Assembly (NCBI GenBank): GCA_031372145.1
Contig: JANMKR010000169.1
Span: 1-12,472, forward strand
Direction of reading: 5' to 3'
Source: CALMEC01 sp031372145
GTDB lineage: Bacteria > Actinomycetota > Thermoleophilia > Miltoncostaeales > Miltoncostaeaceae
DNA: 12,472 bases
In this document: piece by piece, positions 5,714 through 12,389 of the stretch
How positions within the stretch are numbered: the first letter of the stretch is position 1
How the letters are laid out: each line of letters opens with the position of its first letter
Position numbers and translations under genes: made by a program
The notes under the pieces: generated by a model
What the model saw: only the letters and a program-made list of their open reading frames with translations
What the model was told of the DNA's origin: nothing
Database searches by the model: none

Positions 5714-8017
5714 ATGAGCGTTGCCGTCAACCATCGCCGTCCTCGTCGCGCGCCACGCGGGGCGCGAGCAAGGTGGCGCCGCAGCCCGATCTGGATCGCC
5801 GGCCTGCTCGCCGCGATCATTGCCGCCGGCCCCGCCGCGGGCTACGACACCGGCCCGCATTTCGACATCACCCGCGACGCCCTCGCGACCGAGGGGTTCG
5901 GCGAGAAGGCGATCCAGATCGCCCAGGTCAGCAACTGGATGATCGACCTCTACGAGAACGCCGAGTCCACCCCGTTCTCGGGGCATGCGAGCAACCTCAA
6001 GATCATCGTGGGCGGCGCGGCCTTCGGGCGGGAGCACTGGGCCGACAACGTGGTCAAGTCCGCCGACCGCTCCCACTTCGACCAGACTGAGGGCGGGTTC
6101 CCGAACACGGTCGCGATCTCGGCCGAATGGCTGCGCCTGCAGCGCAACGTGGGGCGCATCGCCAGGGAGGCCCGCGACAAGAACGATCCGCAGATGCTCG
6201 ACGCGATCATCGGGATGAGCCTCCACCAGGTCGAGGACTTCTACTCGCACACCAACTGGGTGGAGCCCGCCGGCAGTGATCCGGCACGCCGCGGGCCCGG
6301 ATGGGAGACGCAAGGGTGGGGCCGCACCCCCACCTGGTTCGATATCCCGGCGCCGGTTCGCGACGCCGAGGATCTCTACTCGGCCGGCAGCACCGGCCGC
6401 ATTCGCAACCACGGCGGCTGGAACGCCGACGGCAACAAGAGCCTGGCGTTCTCGATGGCCAAGGACTGGCCGGGACGGCCGATGTACGCGGAGGCCCATA
6501 TCGCCTCGTACTTCGCGGCGCGCCAATGGGTGCAGGCGCTTCGGGCCTACGTCGCCGACGATGCCTTCTGGAACCGCGCCATGTCGTTCAGCAATGCCCC
6601 CGGCTCGCTGGCGCTCGATCAGAAGGGCGCCACCAACATCTCGGTCGCGTCGGGTCACTGGCAGGGCCAGGGCGAGGCGTGCAACCCGAGCATCACGACG
6701 TTGAGCTGCGGGTCGCGCGTCGGCCCGGGCGGCAATCTGGTCGACCTGCGCGGGGCGGTCAAGGACTTCTTCTCCGACCAGCGCAGCCGGTACCGCATCC
6801 TGTTCGAGCGCCTCGTCGTGCCGATGGCCGCGCCCAATACAACCGACCCGGTCTTCCCCGTCGCGTCGAGCCAGACGATGCAAGGGCAGACGCGCTTCGT
6901 CAAGCTCCAGGTCACCAAGGTCGCCCAGATCGACGACCTCGACACCCCCGGCTCGGCCGACTTTTTCGCACGTGCGAAGGTCGCCGGCCAGTCCTACCTG
7001 AGCGCGGTGATCCACAACCACGACAGCTTCGGGTTCAAGCTGCCCAACTCACCGTTCACGTGGATCAAGGCGCTGCCCAAGACCGCCACGTTCGGGACGC
7101 CGGTCGACACCATCACCGTCCGCATCCGTACCGGCAGCGCCCGGGGTGGCGGCACCGACGACGACGTGTACCTGCGCATCAACGACGGCCAGCGCTTCGC
7201 GCTCGACAAGCGGCTCTATGACGACTTCGAGCGAAACGACGATGACACCTACGGCGTCCCGATCGACGACGCCGTGTCGAAGGGGCTGCGCGTCGGCGAC
7301 ATCCAGTACATCCAGATCGAGAAGTCCAAGGACGGCCTGGCGGGTGCATGGCGGCTCGCGGACGTGACCGTCGCGGTCAATGGCGTCGTGGTCTCGTCCA
7401 ACCTCCGGATCGACCGCTGGCTCTCCGGCGGCACCCGCACGTGGCGGTCGCCGACGTTCGCACCCACGACGCCGACCGGGCCCGGGGTGCCGGTGTTCCT
7501 GCAGCTCTGGGAGCTCGACGCGTCGATCCGCGGCGACAACGACCACACCGACACGAACGCCTACGACCGTCGCAAGGACAACGGGCTCGTCTACCAGCCG
7601 GACACCACCGCGACTGGAACCCTCGCCGGCGCGAGCCGCCTGAAAGGCCGACTCGGCGACGGCGAGCGCGCCTCGCTCAACTACCGGATCACCACCGAGA
7701 ACCCCGTCCTGTCACGGATCACGCCCAAGCCTCCACCGCCGCCAGGACCGGCGCTGCTGCCCGACCTCGTGATCACCAACTTCGTGATCGGCACCTTCAC
7801 TGTGACGAACACGGGTACGGGTCCTGCGGGAGCCTTCTCGGTATCGGTTGCGAACGTCGGCACGTTCCAATACACGGGTCTTGCTGCCGGCGCCAGCATC
7901 AAACAAGATCATGGTTTCACATGCTCGGGGCCCCACGCCGTCACCGCCGACTCCACCTCCCAGGTCGCCGAGAGCGACGAGACCAACAACAGCGCCTCTT
8001 TCGTACCCATCTGTTGA
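5714..8017 (+). CDS. Secreted Het-C/zinc phospholipase C-like protein with C2-like, PLAT and CARDB domains
   Basis: This 767-residue protein starts at ATG 5714. Residues 1-43 are a long twin-Arg-rich leader with a hydrophobic core (about 27-42). Residues 44-370 resemble bacterial Het-C and the alpha-helical zinc-dependent phospholipase C/P1 nuclease superfamily: GPHFDIT (His49), RSHFDQ (His121) and the hallmark LHQVEDFYSHTNWVE (170-184), with His171, Asp175 and His179 as metal-ligand candidates. Residues 394-452 and 594-660 look like two halves of one C2-like sandwich (IDDLDTPGSADFF; LQLWELDASIRGDND). Between them, 464-565 is a PLAT/LH2-like domain (VRIRTGSARGGGTDDDVYL, DDFERNDDDTY). After a PKPPPPPGP linker, 684-767 is a CARDB domain ending in VAESDETNNSA. 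Phospholipid hydrolysis at membranes is the likely role, by family only. Confidence 0.85.
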   Translation: MSVAVNHRRPRRAPRGARARWRRSPIWIAGLLAAIIAAGPAAGYDTGPHFDITRDALATEGFGEKAIQIAQVSNWMIDLYENAESTPFSGHASNLKIIVGGAAFGREHWADNVVKSADRSHFDQTEGGFPNTVAISAEWLRLQRNVGRIAREARDKNDPQMLDAIIGMSLHQVEDFYSHTNWVEPAGSDPARRGPGWETQGWGRTPTWFDIPAPVRDAEDLYSAGSTGRIRNHGGWNADGNKSLAFSMAKDWPGRPMYAEAHIASYFAARQWVQALRAYVADDAFWNRAMSFSNAPGSLALDQKGATNISVASGHWQGQGEACNPSITTLSCGSRVGPGGNLVDLRGAVKDFFSDQRSRYRILFERLVVPMAAPNTTDPVFPVASSQTMQGQTRFVKLQVTKVAQIDDLDTPGSADFFARAKVAGQSYLSAVIHNHDSFGFKLPNSPFTWIKALPKTATFGTPVDTITVRIRTGSARGGGTDDDVYLRINDGQRFALDKRLYDDFERNDDDTYGVPIDDAVSKGLRVGDIQYIQIEKSKDGLAGAWRLADVTVAVNGVVVSSNLRIDRWLSGGTRTWRSPTFAPTTPTGPGVPVFLQLWELDASIRGDNDHTDTNAYDRRKDNGLVYQPDTTATGTLAGASRLKGRLGDGERASLNYRITTENPVLSRITPKPPPPPGPALLPDLVITNFVIGTFTVTNTGTGPAGAFSVSVANVGTFQYTGLAAGASIKQDHGFTCSGPHAVTADSTSQVAESDETNNSASFVPIC

Positions 8018-8037
8018 GGGGTCAGATACGAACCTTA

Positions 8038-8062
8038 CGGAGGCGAACAATCATCGCCTCCG
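8038..8062. terminator. Bidirectional hairpin between convergent genes
   Basis: CGGAGGCGA (8038-8046) and TCGCCTCCG (8054-8062) form a perfect 9-bp stem with a seven-base ACAATCA loop. It sits centrally in the 63-base gap between the Het-C-like gene and the convergent SnoaL-like gene. Only a short T-run (ATTT at 8067-8070) follows on the plus side. Position and symmetry suit a shared terminator. Confidence 0.65.
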
Positions 8063-8080
8063 CCGGATTTCAACGCATGG

Positions 8081-8485
8081 CTACCCGAGCGGGATCTGGA
8101 GCCAGCTGAGCCAGTCGCCGTGATGCCACGCCTCGACGATCTGTCCTGCTTCGAATCGCGCAACGATCGTCCCGCTGGCAGCGCTGCGCTCTCCGGTCGG
8201 GGGCACGGGCACCACCGGGGACTCGCCGCCAAACGTTGCTTCGCAATGCCAGCGCCAGGCGACCCGGTCTCCGTCGGCGATCGTTTCGTCCAGCGTCACC
8301 TTGAAATCGGGGAACGCGAGACGGAATCCGGCGATGAATTGTGTAAGGCCGTCACGGTCGAACTCGCCGACCGGAGGCATGTGATACGCGACCTTCGGCG
8401 CGACCAACCGGTCAATCCCGCTGAAGTCACCGGCCATCCATGCCGCACCGATTCCATCGAACGCTGCCTGGGTGTCGACGCTCAT
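8081..8485 (-). CDS. SnoaL-like / NTF2-fold protein
   Basis: This 134-residue protein starts at 8485, with GGGAGGGAG upstream at good spacing. It matches the SnoaL-like polyketide-cyclase/NTF2 pattern: an N-terminal helix with AAWMAGDFSGIDRLVAP, a strand VAYHMPP, the helix GLTQFIAGFRLAFPDFKVTLDE, and the paired strands DGDRVAWRWHCEATF and SGTIVARFEAGQIVEAWHHGDW. The fold forms a cone-shaped pocket for small hydrophobic ligands. The Asp/His usual for cyclase activity could be His80, His121 or Asp124, but a specific reaction cannot be assigned. It stands alone, convergent with the Het-C-like gene. Confidence 0.88.
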   Translation of the reverse strand: MSVDTQAAFDGIGAAWMAGDFSGIDRLVAPKVAYHMPPVGEFDRDGLTQFIAGFRLAFPDFKVTLDETIADGDRVAWRWHCEATFGGESPVVPVPPTGERSAASGTIVARFEAGQIVEAWHHGDWLSWLQIPLG

Positions 8486-8718
8486 TCCACTCTCCCTCCC
8501 GTCGGTTGTTCAGTGACACTGGAGCGCGGGAGAGACAGACTCGGCTCGTCATTGCTGATCCAGTTGCCGCTCATCCCATGGGCGGCGAACGTATTACGGG
8601 GCACCGCGGCCCCGCAACGTGCATATCGGAGAGCGAGACACACAACTGAGGCGCGGGACGGCGCGCTCCCGCACGCACCTGGCTCGACTTCGTCAGGAGG
8701 CACTGGATCGGTGGTAAC
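8486..8718 (-). promoter_or_regulatory. 233-base spacer between two minus-strand genes
   Basis: It carries the ribosome site of the SnoaL-like gene at its left end. Nearer the metallopeptidase end is a short hairpin, GCGGGA (8653-8658) with TCCCGC (8667-8672), which could end transcription of that gene. No T-run on the minus strand supports it. A 73-codon frame here (8482-8703) has no domain or ribosome site. I see no operator. Confidence 0.35.
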
Positions 8719-9537
8719 TCAATACCCGATGTGGATGTGGTCGTGATGGTTGCCCAGCTCGAAGTTCCAACGCTCGGACGGCCACGGGTCGTACCCGTAG
8801 ATCACCTGTGACGGCTGGTATTGGGTTCCGCGCAGCTGGTTGACGATCTCCTCGTAGAGCCGGCCGCATTCGCCATCGGGACCCCCCGTGCAGATTTGGC
8901 CGTTGACGGCACCGATGTCAAAAGCCCGGCCGAGATGGTGCGCACTCACCCGCGAGCTGCCGGCGACATACGTGCTGTGGTCGGTACGCATCGAGGTGAT
9001 CGTCACCTGGCGTCGGCTCGCGATCCACGTCAGCAAGTCGACCACGCGTGGGTCGACCTGCCCAACGACCAGGTCGTTGATCTGCGACTGACGGGTAAAC
9101 CGGACGTTCCGGTGGGTCGCGAGAGCGGCCGCCGCGGACTGGCCCGCCTGTGGGAGCGCAGCGCCGTTGCGAGCCTCGGATGCGCGGAGGATCGCGGCGA
9201 GGTCGGCGCTTGGGGGTGCCCCCTGGACGTAGGTGGCGGAAAGCTCCGAAGTCACCTCGCCTTCGACCTCGTCAGATGCGGCACCGGACGTGGCTGAGCC
9301 GGCGCCGGCCGTCCCGGTGTCGCCGTTCGCCAGGTTCGCCAGGTTCGCCAGGACGTCTTGCGCAGTCACGGGTTCGAGGGCAGTCGCCGTCGAGCCGGTG
9401 TACTGGACGGTCCATTGCGGCTGTGTCGACGGTGCCTTCCCGCCCAAAGGTGCTGCGACGATCACCCCAAGCGGGATGGCGATCAGCAATGCCAGGGCGA
9501 AACGTCCACGATCCACGATGCGGGCGGCGTTGACCAT
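8719..9537 (-). CDS. Exported M15/LAS-type zinc metallopeptidase (D,D-carboxypeptidase-like)
   Basis: This 272-residue protein starts at ATG 9537; only a weak AGG lies just before it. Residues 12-30 are a hydrophobic signal or anchor segment, so the protein acts outside the membrane. Residues 55-145 are a low-complexity Ala/Thr/Ser linker that includes LAN three times (63-71). The C-terminal domain carries SAHHLGRAFD (198-207), the SxHxxGxAxD zinc motif with His200 and Asp207, and ends in HHDHIHIGY (264-272), giving the HxH zinc and catalytic end of the LAS group (M15, VanY, MepA). The expected role is cleavage of peptidoglycan stem peptides. Whether it is a carboxypeptidase or an endopeptidase cannot be told. 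Confidence 0.85.
   Translation of the reverse strand: MVNAARIVDRGRFALALLIAIPLGVIVAAPLGGKAPSTQPQWTVQYTGSTATALEPVTAQDVLANLANLANGDTGTAGAGSATSGAASDEVEGEVTSELSATYVQGAPPSADLAAILRASEARNGAALPQAGQSAAAALATHRNVRFTRQSQINDLVVGQVDPRVVDLLTWIASRRQVTITSMRTDHSTYVAGSSRVSAHHLGRAFDIGAVNGQICTGGPDGECGRLYEEIVNQLRGTQYQPSQVIYGYDPWPSERWNFELGNHHDHIHIGY
9325..9351. repeat. Three tandem 9-base repeats inside the metallopeptidase gene
   Basis: GTTCGCCAG occurs three times in perfect tandem and encodes, on the minus strand, LAN-LAN-LAN in the linker after the signal segment. As an in-frame microrepeat it could change linker length by slippage. Confidence 0.9.
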
Positions 9538-9793
9538 CCTGTAGCCATCGACGGGACCAGCGTCAGACTTGACCCCTGGCCCCTCATCAAGAGGCCGAGC
9601 ATCCGTCGACGTTCGCCGACGGCAACGCGTCGCTCACCGTGACCGAGGTGACCAAGCCCAAGCGCCTGCGGGTGGATGGCATCAACGCCGGGAACTGGTC
9701 GCGACATGCCTCGTCGTGCTCCAGCGTCCGGACGCTCACCCCATTCGCTCCCGCAGCGTTCGCGGGTGGGGCGGAATCATTGCGGAGGCCGGC
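9538..9793. other. 256-base spacer with no supported gene
   Basis: This stretch separates two minus-strand genes. A plus-strand frame from about 9573 reads like protein for some 40 codons (including FADGNASLTVTEVTKPKRL) and then decays into Ser/Ala-rich sequence over the neighbour. It may be a gene remnant, but I cannot name it. No hairpin or promoter stands out. Confidence 0.3.
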
Positions 9794-10075
9794 CTACCGC
9801 TTGACGATGTTGTGGACCTCGACGACCTCTGGTGGACCGGCGAGTTCGACGCCGCTCTCGGTGAGGATCGGCATCAGACGTTGACCGAACGCCTCGAACT
9901 GCTCCTTCGAGTCCCAGATTTCGCTGACCCGGAAGGTGCCACCGGAACTGAAAGCGACGTGGTACTCGAGCCCGTCAGGCGGGAACGTGCCCGATGCCTC
10001 GATGAGGGGCATCGTCCCGTCGTACTTGTCGGCCGTCATGCCTGGCGCTCCCGTAAAGCGGACAAGGACACTCAT
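9794..10075 (-). CDS. Small dimeric alpha/beta-barrel-like protein
   Basis: This 93-residue protein starts at ATG 10075, with GGAG about eight bases upstream; a longer in-frame opening to 10216 lacks a ribosome site. The order is strand (MSVLVRFTGAP), helix (TADKYDGTMPLIEAS), strand (LEYHVAFSSGGTFRVSEIW), helix (SKEQFEAFGQRLMPILTES) and strand (PPEVVEVHNIVKR). This is the ferredoxin-like pattern of small antibiotic-monooxygenase-like proteins that dimerise. The E-x-W-x-S-x-E-x-F signature is typical of this group. No cofactor site is visible. It faces the PadR gene across a 185-base divergent gap. Confidence 0.8.
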   Translation of the reverse strand: MSVLVRFTGAPGMTADKYDGTMPLIEASGTFPPDGLEYHVAFSSGGTFRVSEIWDSKEQFEAFGQRLMPILTESGVELAGPPEVVEVHNIVKR

Positions 10076-10225
10076 GCTGTTTCTCCATAGTCGGGTAGCG
10101 CTCACCGTACTCCGACCAGGGGCTCCTCGGGGTAAATCGTTCAGCATTGCCGGTGTAGTTGTGATTCCAGCGGAGGCGGGCGATGGGATTTTGCGAGGCT
10201 TGGTGGCCCGCTCCACACGAGGTAC

Positions 10226-10263
10226 TTGAGTTTACCTAGTACATGACATAGACTTTGTCTATG
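10226..10263 (+). promoter_or_regulatory. Predicted sigma-70 promoter, operator dyad and leaderless start of the PadR operon
   Basis: TTGAGT (10226-10231) and TAGACT (10249-10254) are spaced 17 bases apart. A start of transcription about seven bases on falls on the A of ATG 10261, which predicts a leaderless mRNA. A perfect dyad, CATAGAC-TTT-GTCTATG (10247-10263), covers the -10 box and the start codon. A repressor bound there would block RNA polymerase, so autoregulation by the PadR protein is likely. Confidence 0.6.
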
Positions 10264-10614
10264 CCGATGCACGACCCGCAGCTGCTCAAAGGAGTCTTGT
10301 CGCTGCTCTTGCTGCAGCTGCTCGCCGAACGCGAGTCGTATGGCTACGAGCTGGTGCAGCGGCTGCACGCGATCGGACTGCCCGACGTCCTCGAAGGCAC
10401 CGTGTACCCCGCGCTCGCGCGGATCGAGCGCGAGGGCCGCGTCAGCGCACGGCTCGTGTCCTCAAACTCCGGCCCGGCCCGCAAGTACTACCGACCGACG
10501 CCGGCCGGCTACGAGGCGCTCACCGAAGGTGCTGCGAGCTGGTCGTCGCTCGTCAACATCGTCGAAGCGGTGCTCAGCCGCCCCGTCCCCGCTGCACCGC
10601 TCGGAGGAGCCTGA
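10261..10614 (+). CDS. PadR family transcriptional repressor
   Basis: This 117-residue protein (from ATG 10261; TTG 10255 and ATG 10267 are alternatives) has the PadR winged helix: LLKGVLSLLLLQLLAERESYGYELVQRLH is followed by DVLEGTVYPALARIEREGRV, whose recognition helix is VLEGTVYPALARIE, then the wing GPARKYYRPTPAGYEAL. The C-terminal helix WSSLVNIVEAVL would dimerise; its shortness fits PadR subfamily 2. The start at 10261 is chosen from the promoter spacing. It is one base from the next gene, which it probably co-regulates. The inducer is unknown. Confidence 0.92.
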   Translation: MPMHDPQLLKGVLSLLLLQLLAERESYGYELVQRLHAIGLPDVLEGTVYPALARIEREGRVSARLVSSNSGPARKYYRPTPAGYEALTEGAASWSSLVNIVEAVLSRPVPAAPLGGA

Positions 10615-10615
10615 C

Positions 10616-11182
10616 ATGCCTCAACACGTCACCTGGATCGACCGGCTGCGCATCGAACGTGTCGTTTGGGCGCTTGACCAGCAGCTCTACGACCTTCCTC
10701 GCGCCTCCCGAATCGCGAAACGCCGAGAGGTCCGCGAGAACCTCTTCGCCGCCGCTCACGACATCGGCACGACCGAAGCGCTCCGCCGTCTCGGCAGCAG
10801 TCGCCAGCTCGCCAACGAGTACCTCAGCGCGGAGTTTGGGAGCGGGCCCCGGCACTCGTGGATCGCGGCGACGTTCTTCTTCGCGACCGTTCCGCTCGTT
10901 CTCACCGCACTGCTCACCGACGCTGCGAACGCATACGGCGACGGCATCATCGCCGCAAACCCGAACGCCACGGGCACCTATACCTGGCATGGCATCAGCT
11001 ACCTGCAACGCAGCGTCACCTACACGTTCACCAACGGGACCGGCAGCTCCGTCGGCGGCGACTGGGTGACACAACCTCTCGCTTGGATCCTTCTGATCGG
11101 CGGCACGATCCTCGTCGGCCGGCTGTGGCGCCTACTCCCTTCGCGGCGCGACAGGCCGACAGCCGCTTCGACGAGGGACTGA
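10616..11182 (+). CDS. HAAS-domain (DUF1700-like) membrane protein partnered with PadR
   Basis: This 188-residue protein starts at ATG 10616, with GGAGGAG (10603-10609) six bases upstream. Residues 1-75 are a helical HAAS-type cytosolic domain with the typical KRREVRENL...EALRRLGSSRQLANEYL pattern. Hydrophobic segments at 82-101 and 155-171 flank a 50-residue Thr/Gly/Asn-rich loop that should lie outside, and a basic tail (RRDRPTAASTRD) returns inside. HAAS proteins are commonly encoded directly after PadR regulators and are thought to pass signals from the membrane. The loop may be the sensing part; that is inference. Confidence 0.82.
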   Translation: MPQHVTWIDRLRIERVVWALDQQLYDLPRASRIAKRREVRENLFAAAHDIGTTEALRRLGSSRQLANEYLSAEFGSGPRHSWIAATFFFATVPLVLTALLTDAANAYGDGIIAANPNATGTYTWHGISYLQRSVTYTFTNGTGSSVGGDWVTQPLAWILLIGGTILVGRLWRLLPSRRDRPTAASTRD

Positions 11183-11223
11183 GTCGAGCCGCGTAGCCGT
11201 GCTGCCTCACGTGGCCTCCTCAA

Positions 11224-11904
11224 TCAGCGCTTCCTGCGACGCGCCGAGCGTGCGCTGTCTCGAAGCAGCCGGTCGCACAGGAGGTCCGCCAGCCATTCTT
11301 CGTGCTGGTCGGGTGTCCATCCACGCTCGCTGACCAGCAGCCAATACAGATCTGGGTGGTTGAGCGTCCAGAGGATGTCGGTGGCGCGGGCGATATCGAG
11401 GCTGGGCCGCAACGCGTTCTTCTCGTGGAGGACCTCGACAATCGAACGCTGGTTGTCATAGAACTCGGCCTGAATGCGGCTCCAGAGTTCGTCAACCTCG
11501 GGGTCCACCGAGGCCGCGCGGCGCACGACATGTAGCAGCGGACCGATCCGGCCCCTGACCATCTTCGCGTTGTGGACGTTGAGGCGGAGCTGGCGCTCGG
11601 GGTCCGGCTCATCCAGAACAGCACGAAACCAGGGTCGCTCGCCCACGGGCACGGGCTCGTCGTCGCCCCGCAACAGCAGGTGCCAGAGCGCGCGCAGGAG
11701 GCCGCTCTTGGTCTGGAACGTCACATAGACGGTTTTGAGCGAGACGCTCGCCTCGGATGCGATGGCCGCCATCGAGGTCGTCGCGTACCCCTGCTGCTCA
11801 AAGAGACGTTGTGCTGTCTCGAGAATCCCACGACGGGTCGCCGCGGCTTGCTCGACCCGCCGTGGCGAGTGGTAGCGCCGCCGCGAATTGACAGACTCAG
11901 CCAT
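11224..11904 (-). CDS. TetR/AcrR family transcriptional repressor
   Basis: This 226-residue protein has an N-terminal arm with many Arg and Ser residues, then the TetR helix-turn-helix: RRGILETAQRLFEQQGYATTSMAAIASEASVSLKTVYVTFQTKSGLL (about 24-70), with the recognition helix around SLKTVYVTF. The C-terminal 150 residues are helical and would form the ligand pocket and dimer face (NVHNAKMVRGRIGPLL, DILWTLNHPDLYWLL). It ends in a basic tail RSARRRKR. No ribosome site precedes ATG 11904, so a leaderless or very short leader is possible. It is divergent from the gene at 11969, its probable target. Confidence 0.92.
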   Translation of the reverse strand: MAESVNSRRRYHSPRRVEQAAATRRGILETAQRLFEQQGYATTSMAAIASEASVSLKTVYVTFQTKSGLLRALWHLLLRGDDEPVPVGERPWFRAVLDEPDPERQLRLNVHNAKMVRGRIGPLLHVVRRAASVDPEVDELWSRIQAEFYDNQRSIVEVLHEKNALRPSLDIARATDILWTLNHPDLYWLLVSERGWTPDQHEEWLADLLCDRLLRDSARSARRRKR

Positions 11905-11968
11905 TTCGGTAATCTACCGCTATATTCATTACACGTGATGTGTATCCGGATTGAGGAGGAGGGTCGCC
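11905..11968. promoter_or_regulatory. Divergent promoter with two operator-like dyads
   Basis: The 64-base gap holds two different perfect dyads: CGGTA-ATC-TACCG (11907-11919), three bases from the TetR start codon, and TACAC-GTGAT-GTGTA (11930-11944), nearer the other gene. TetR regulators usually bind such short palindromes in a shared promoter. TATATT (11921-11926) between the dyads is the best -10-like stretch. A strong ribosome site, GAGGAGGAGGG (11953-11963), serves the plus-strand gene. Confidence 0.6.
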
Positions 11969-12259
11969 ATGACCATCTTGCATGTCGAGCACGCCATCAG
12001 CGACTACGACGTCTGGAAGCGGGCGTTCGACAGCGATCCTGTCCGACGTGAGCAATCTGGCGTGCGCCGCTACCGCGTATTCCGGCCGACCGACGATCCC
12101 AACTACATCATGCTCGACCTCGAGTTCGACACCACCGACGAAGCGCAGACCTTTCGCGCCGCGCTGGAGGGCCTGTGGGGATCAGGACGAGCGGCACCAG
12201 CCCTGGTCGGGGCGCCGCAGGCGCGCATCCTCGAGACGGTAGAGCACAAGGAATACTGA
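11969..12259 (+). CDS. Small predicted alpha/beta-barrel protein, TetR-linked
   Basis: This 96-residue protein starts at ATG 11969, five bases after a strong GAGGAGGAGGG. It shows the ferredoxin-like order: strand TILHVEHAI, helix DYDVWKRAFDSDPVRRE, strands VRRYRVFRP and YIMLDLEFD, helix TTDEAQTFRAALEGLW, and strand PQARILETVE. Comparable proteins are annotated as cyclase- or monooxygenase-like small barrels without known activity. The D-Y-D-x-W-K signature of these proteins is present. The divergent TetR gene suggests that it is induced by a small molecule. Confidence 0.82.
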   Translation: MTILHVEHAISDYDVWKRAFDSDPVRREQSGVRRYRVFRPTDDPNYIMLDLEFDTTDEAQTFRAALEGLWGSGRAAPALVGAPQARILETVEHKEY

Positions 12260-12320
12260 CGCGCACTGCATCCTGATCGCCTGACGAACGGCCGCCCCAC
12301 ACACCGACTTGGCCGAGCCC

Positions 12321-12355
12321 ATTCACCCCTCGGCACCAGGTACCGAGGGGTGAAT
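12321..12355. terminator. Perfect 13-bp hairpin, terminator or operator
   Basis: ATTCACCCCTCGG (12321-12333) is exactly inverted at CCGAGGGGTGAAT (12343-12355) around a nine-base loop. It lies 62 bases after the stop of the barrel gene and 35 bases before the vapB-like start. There is no T-run on either strand, so a classical factor-independent terminator is uncertain, though the stem is strong. Confidence 0.55.
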
Positions 12356-12377
12356 CATCTGCCTCCCCGAAGTGGTG

Positions 12378-12389
12378 TACGCTAGGTGT
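12378..12389 (+). promoter_or_regulatory. Probable -10 box for a leaderless vapB-like transcript
   Basis: TACGCT (12378-12383) fits the actinobacterial TAnnnT pattern and ends six bases before ATG 12390, so transcription would start at or next to the start codon. No ribosome site is present, consistent with a leaderless mRNA. Confidence 0.45.

Noticed and set aside
5609..7021. 470-codon minus-strand frame opposite the Het-C-like gene
   Set aside because: It has no recognisable domain or ribosome site and mirrors the coding strand; the plus frame contains Het-C, PLAT and CARDB signatures.
8482..8703. 73-codon minus-strand frame between the SnoaL-like and metallopeptidase genes
   Set aside because: It has no ribosome site, contains many Cys/Pro/Arg residues without a domain, and overlaps the SnoaL-like start and its ribosome site.
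9573..9770. Possible gene remnant (FADGNASLTVTEVTKPKRL region)
   Set aside because: About 40 codons look protein-like, but the frame then overlaps the supported minus-strand gene, has no ribosome site and matches nothing I can name. A BLASTX search giving a family hit that ends near 9720 would revive it.
11183..11223. Terminator between the HAAS and TetR genes
   Set aside because: GCCGTG and CACGTGGC pair only with a bulge and there is no T-run; too weak to list as a feature.
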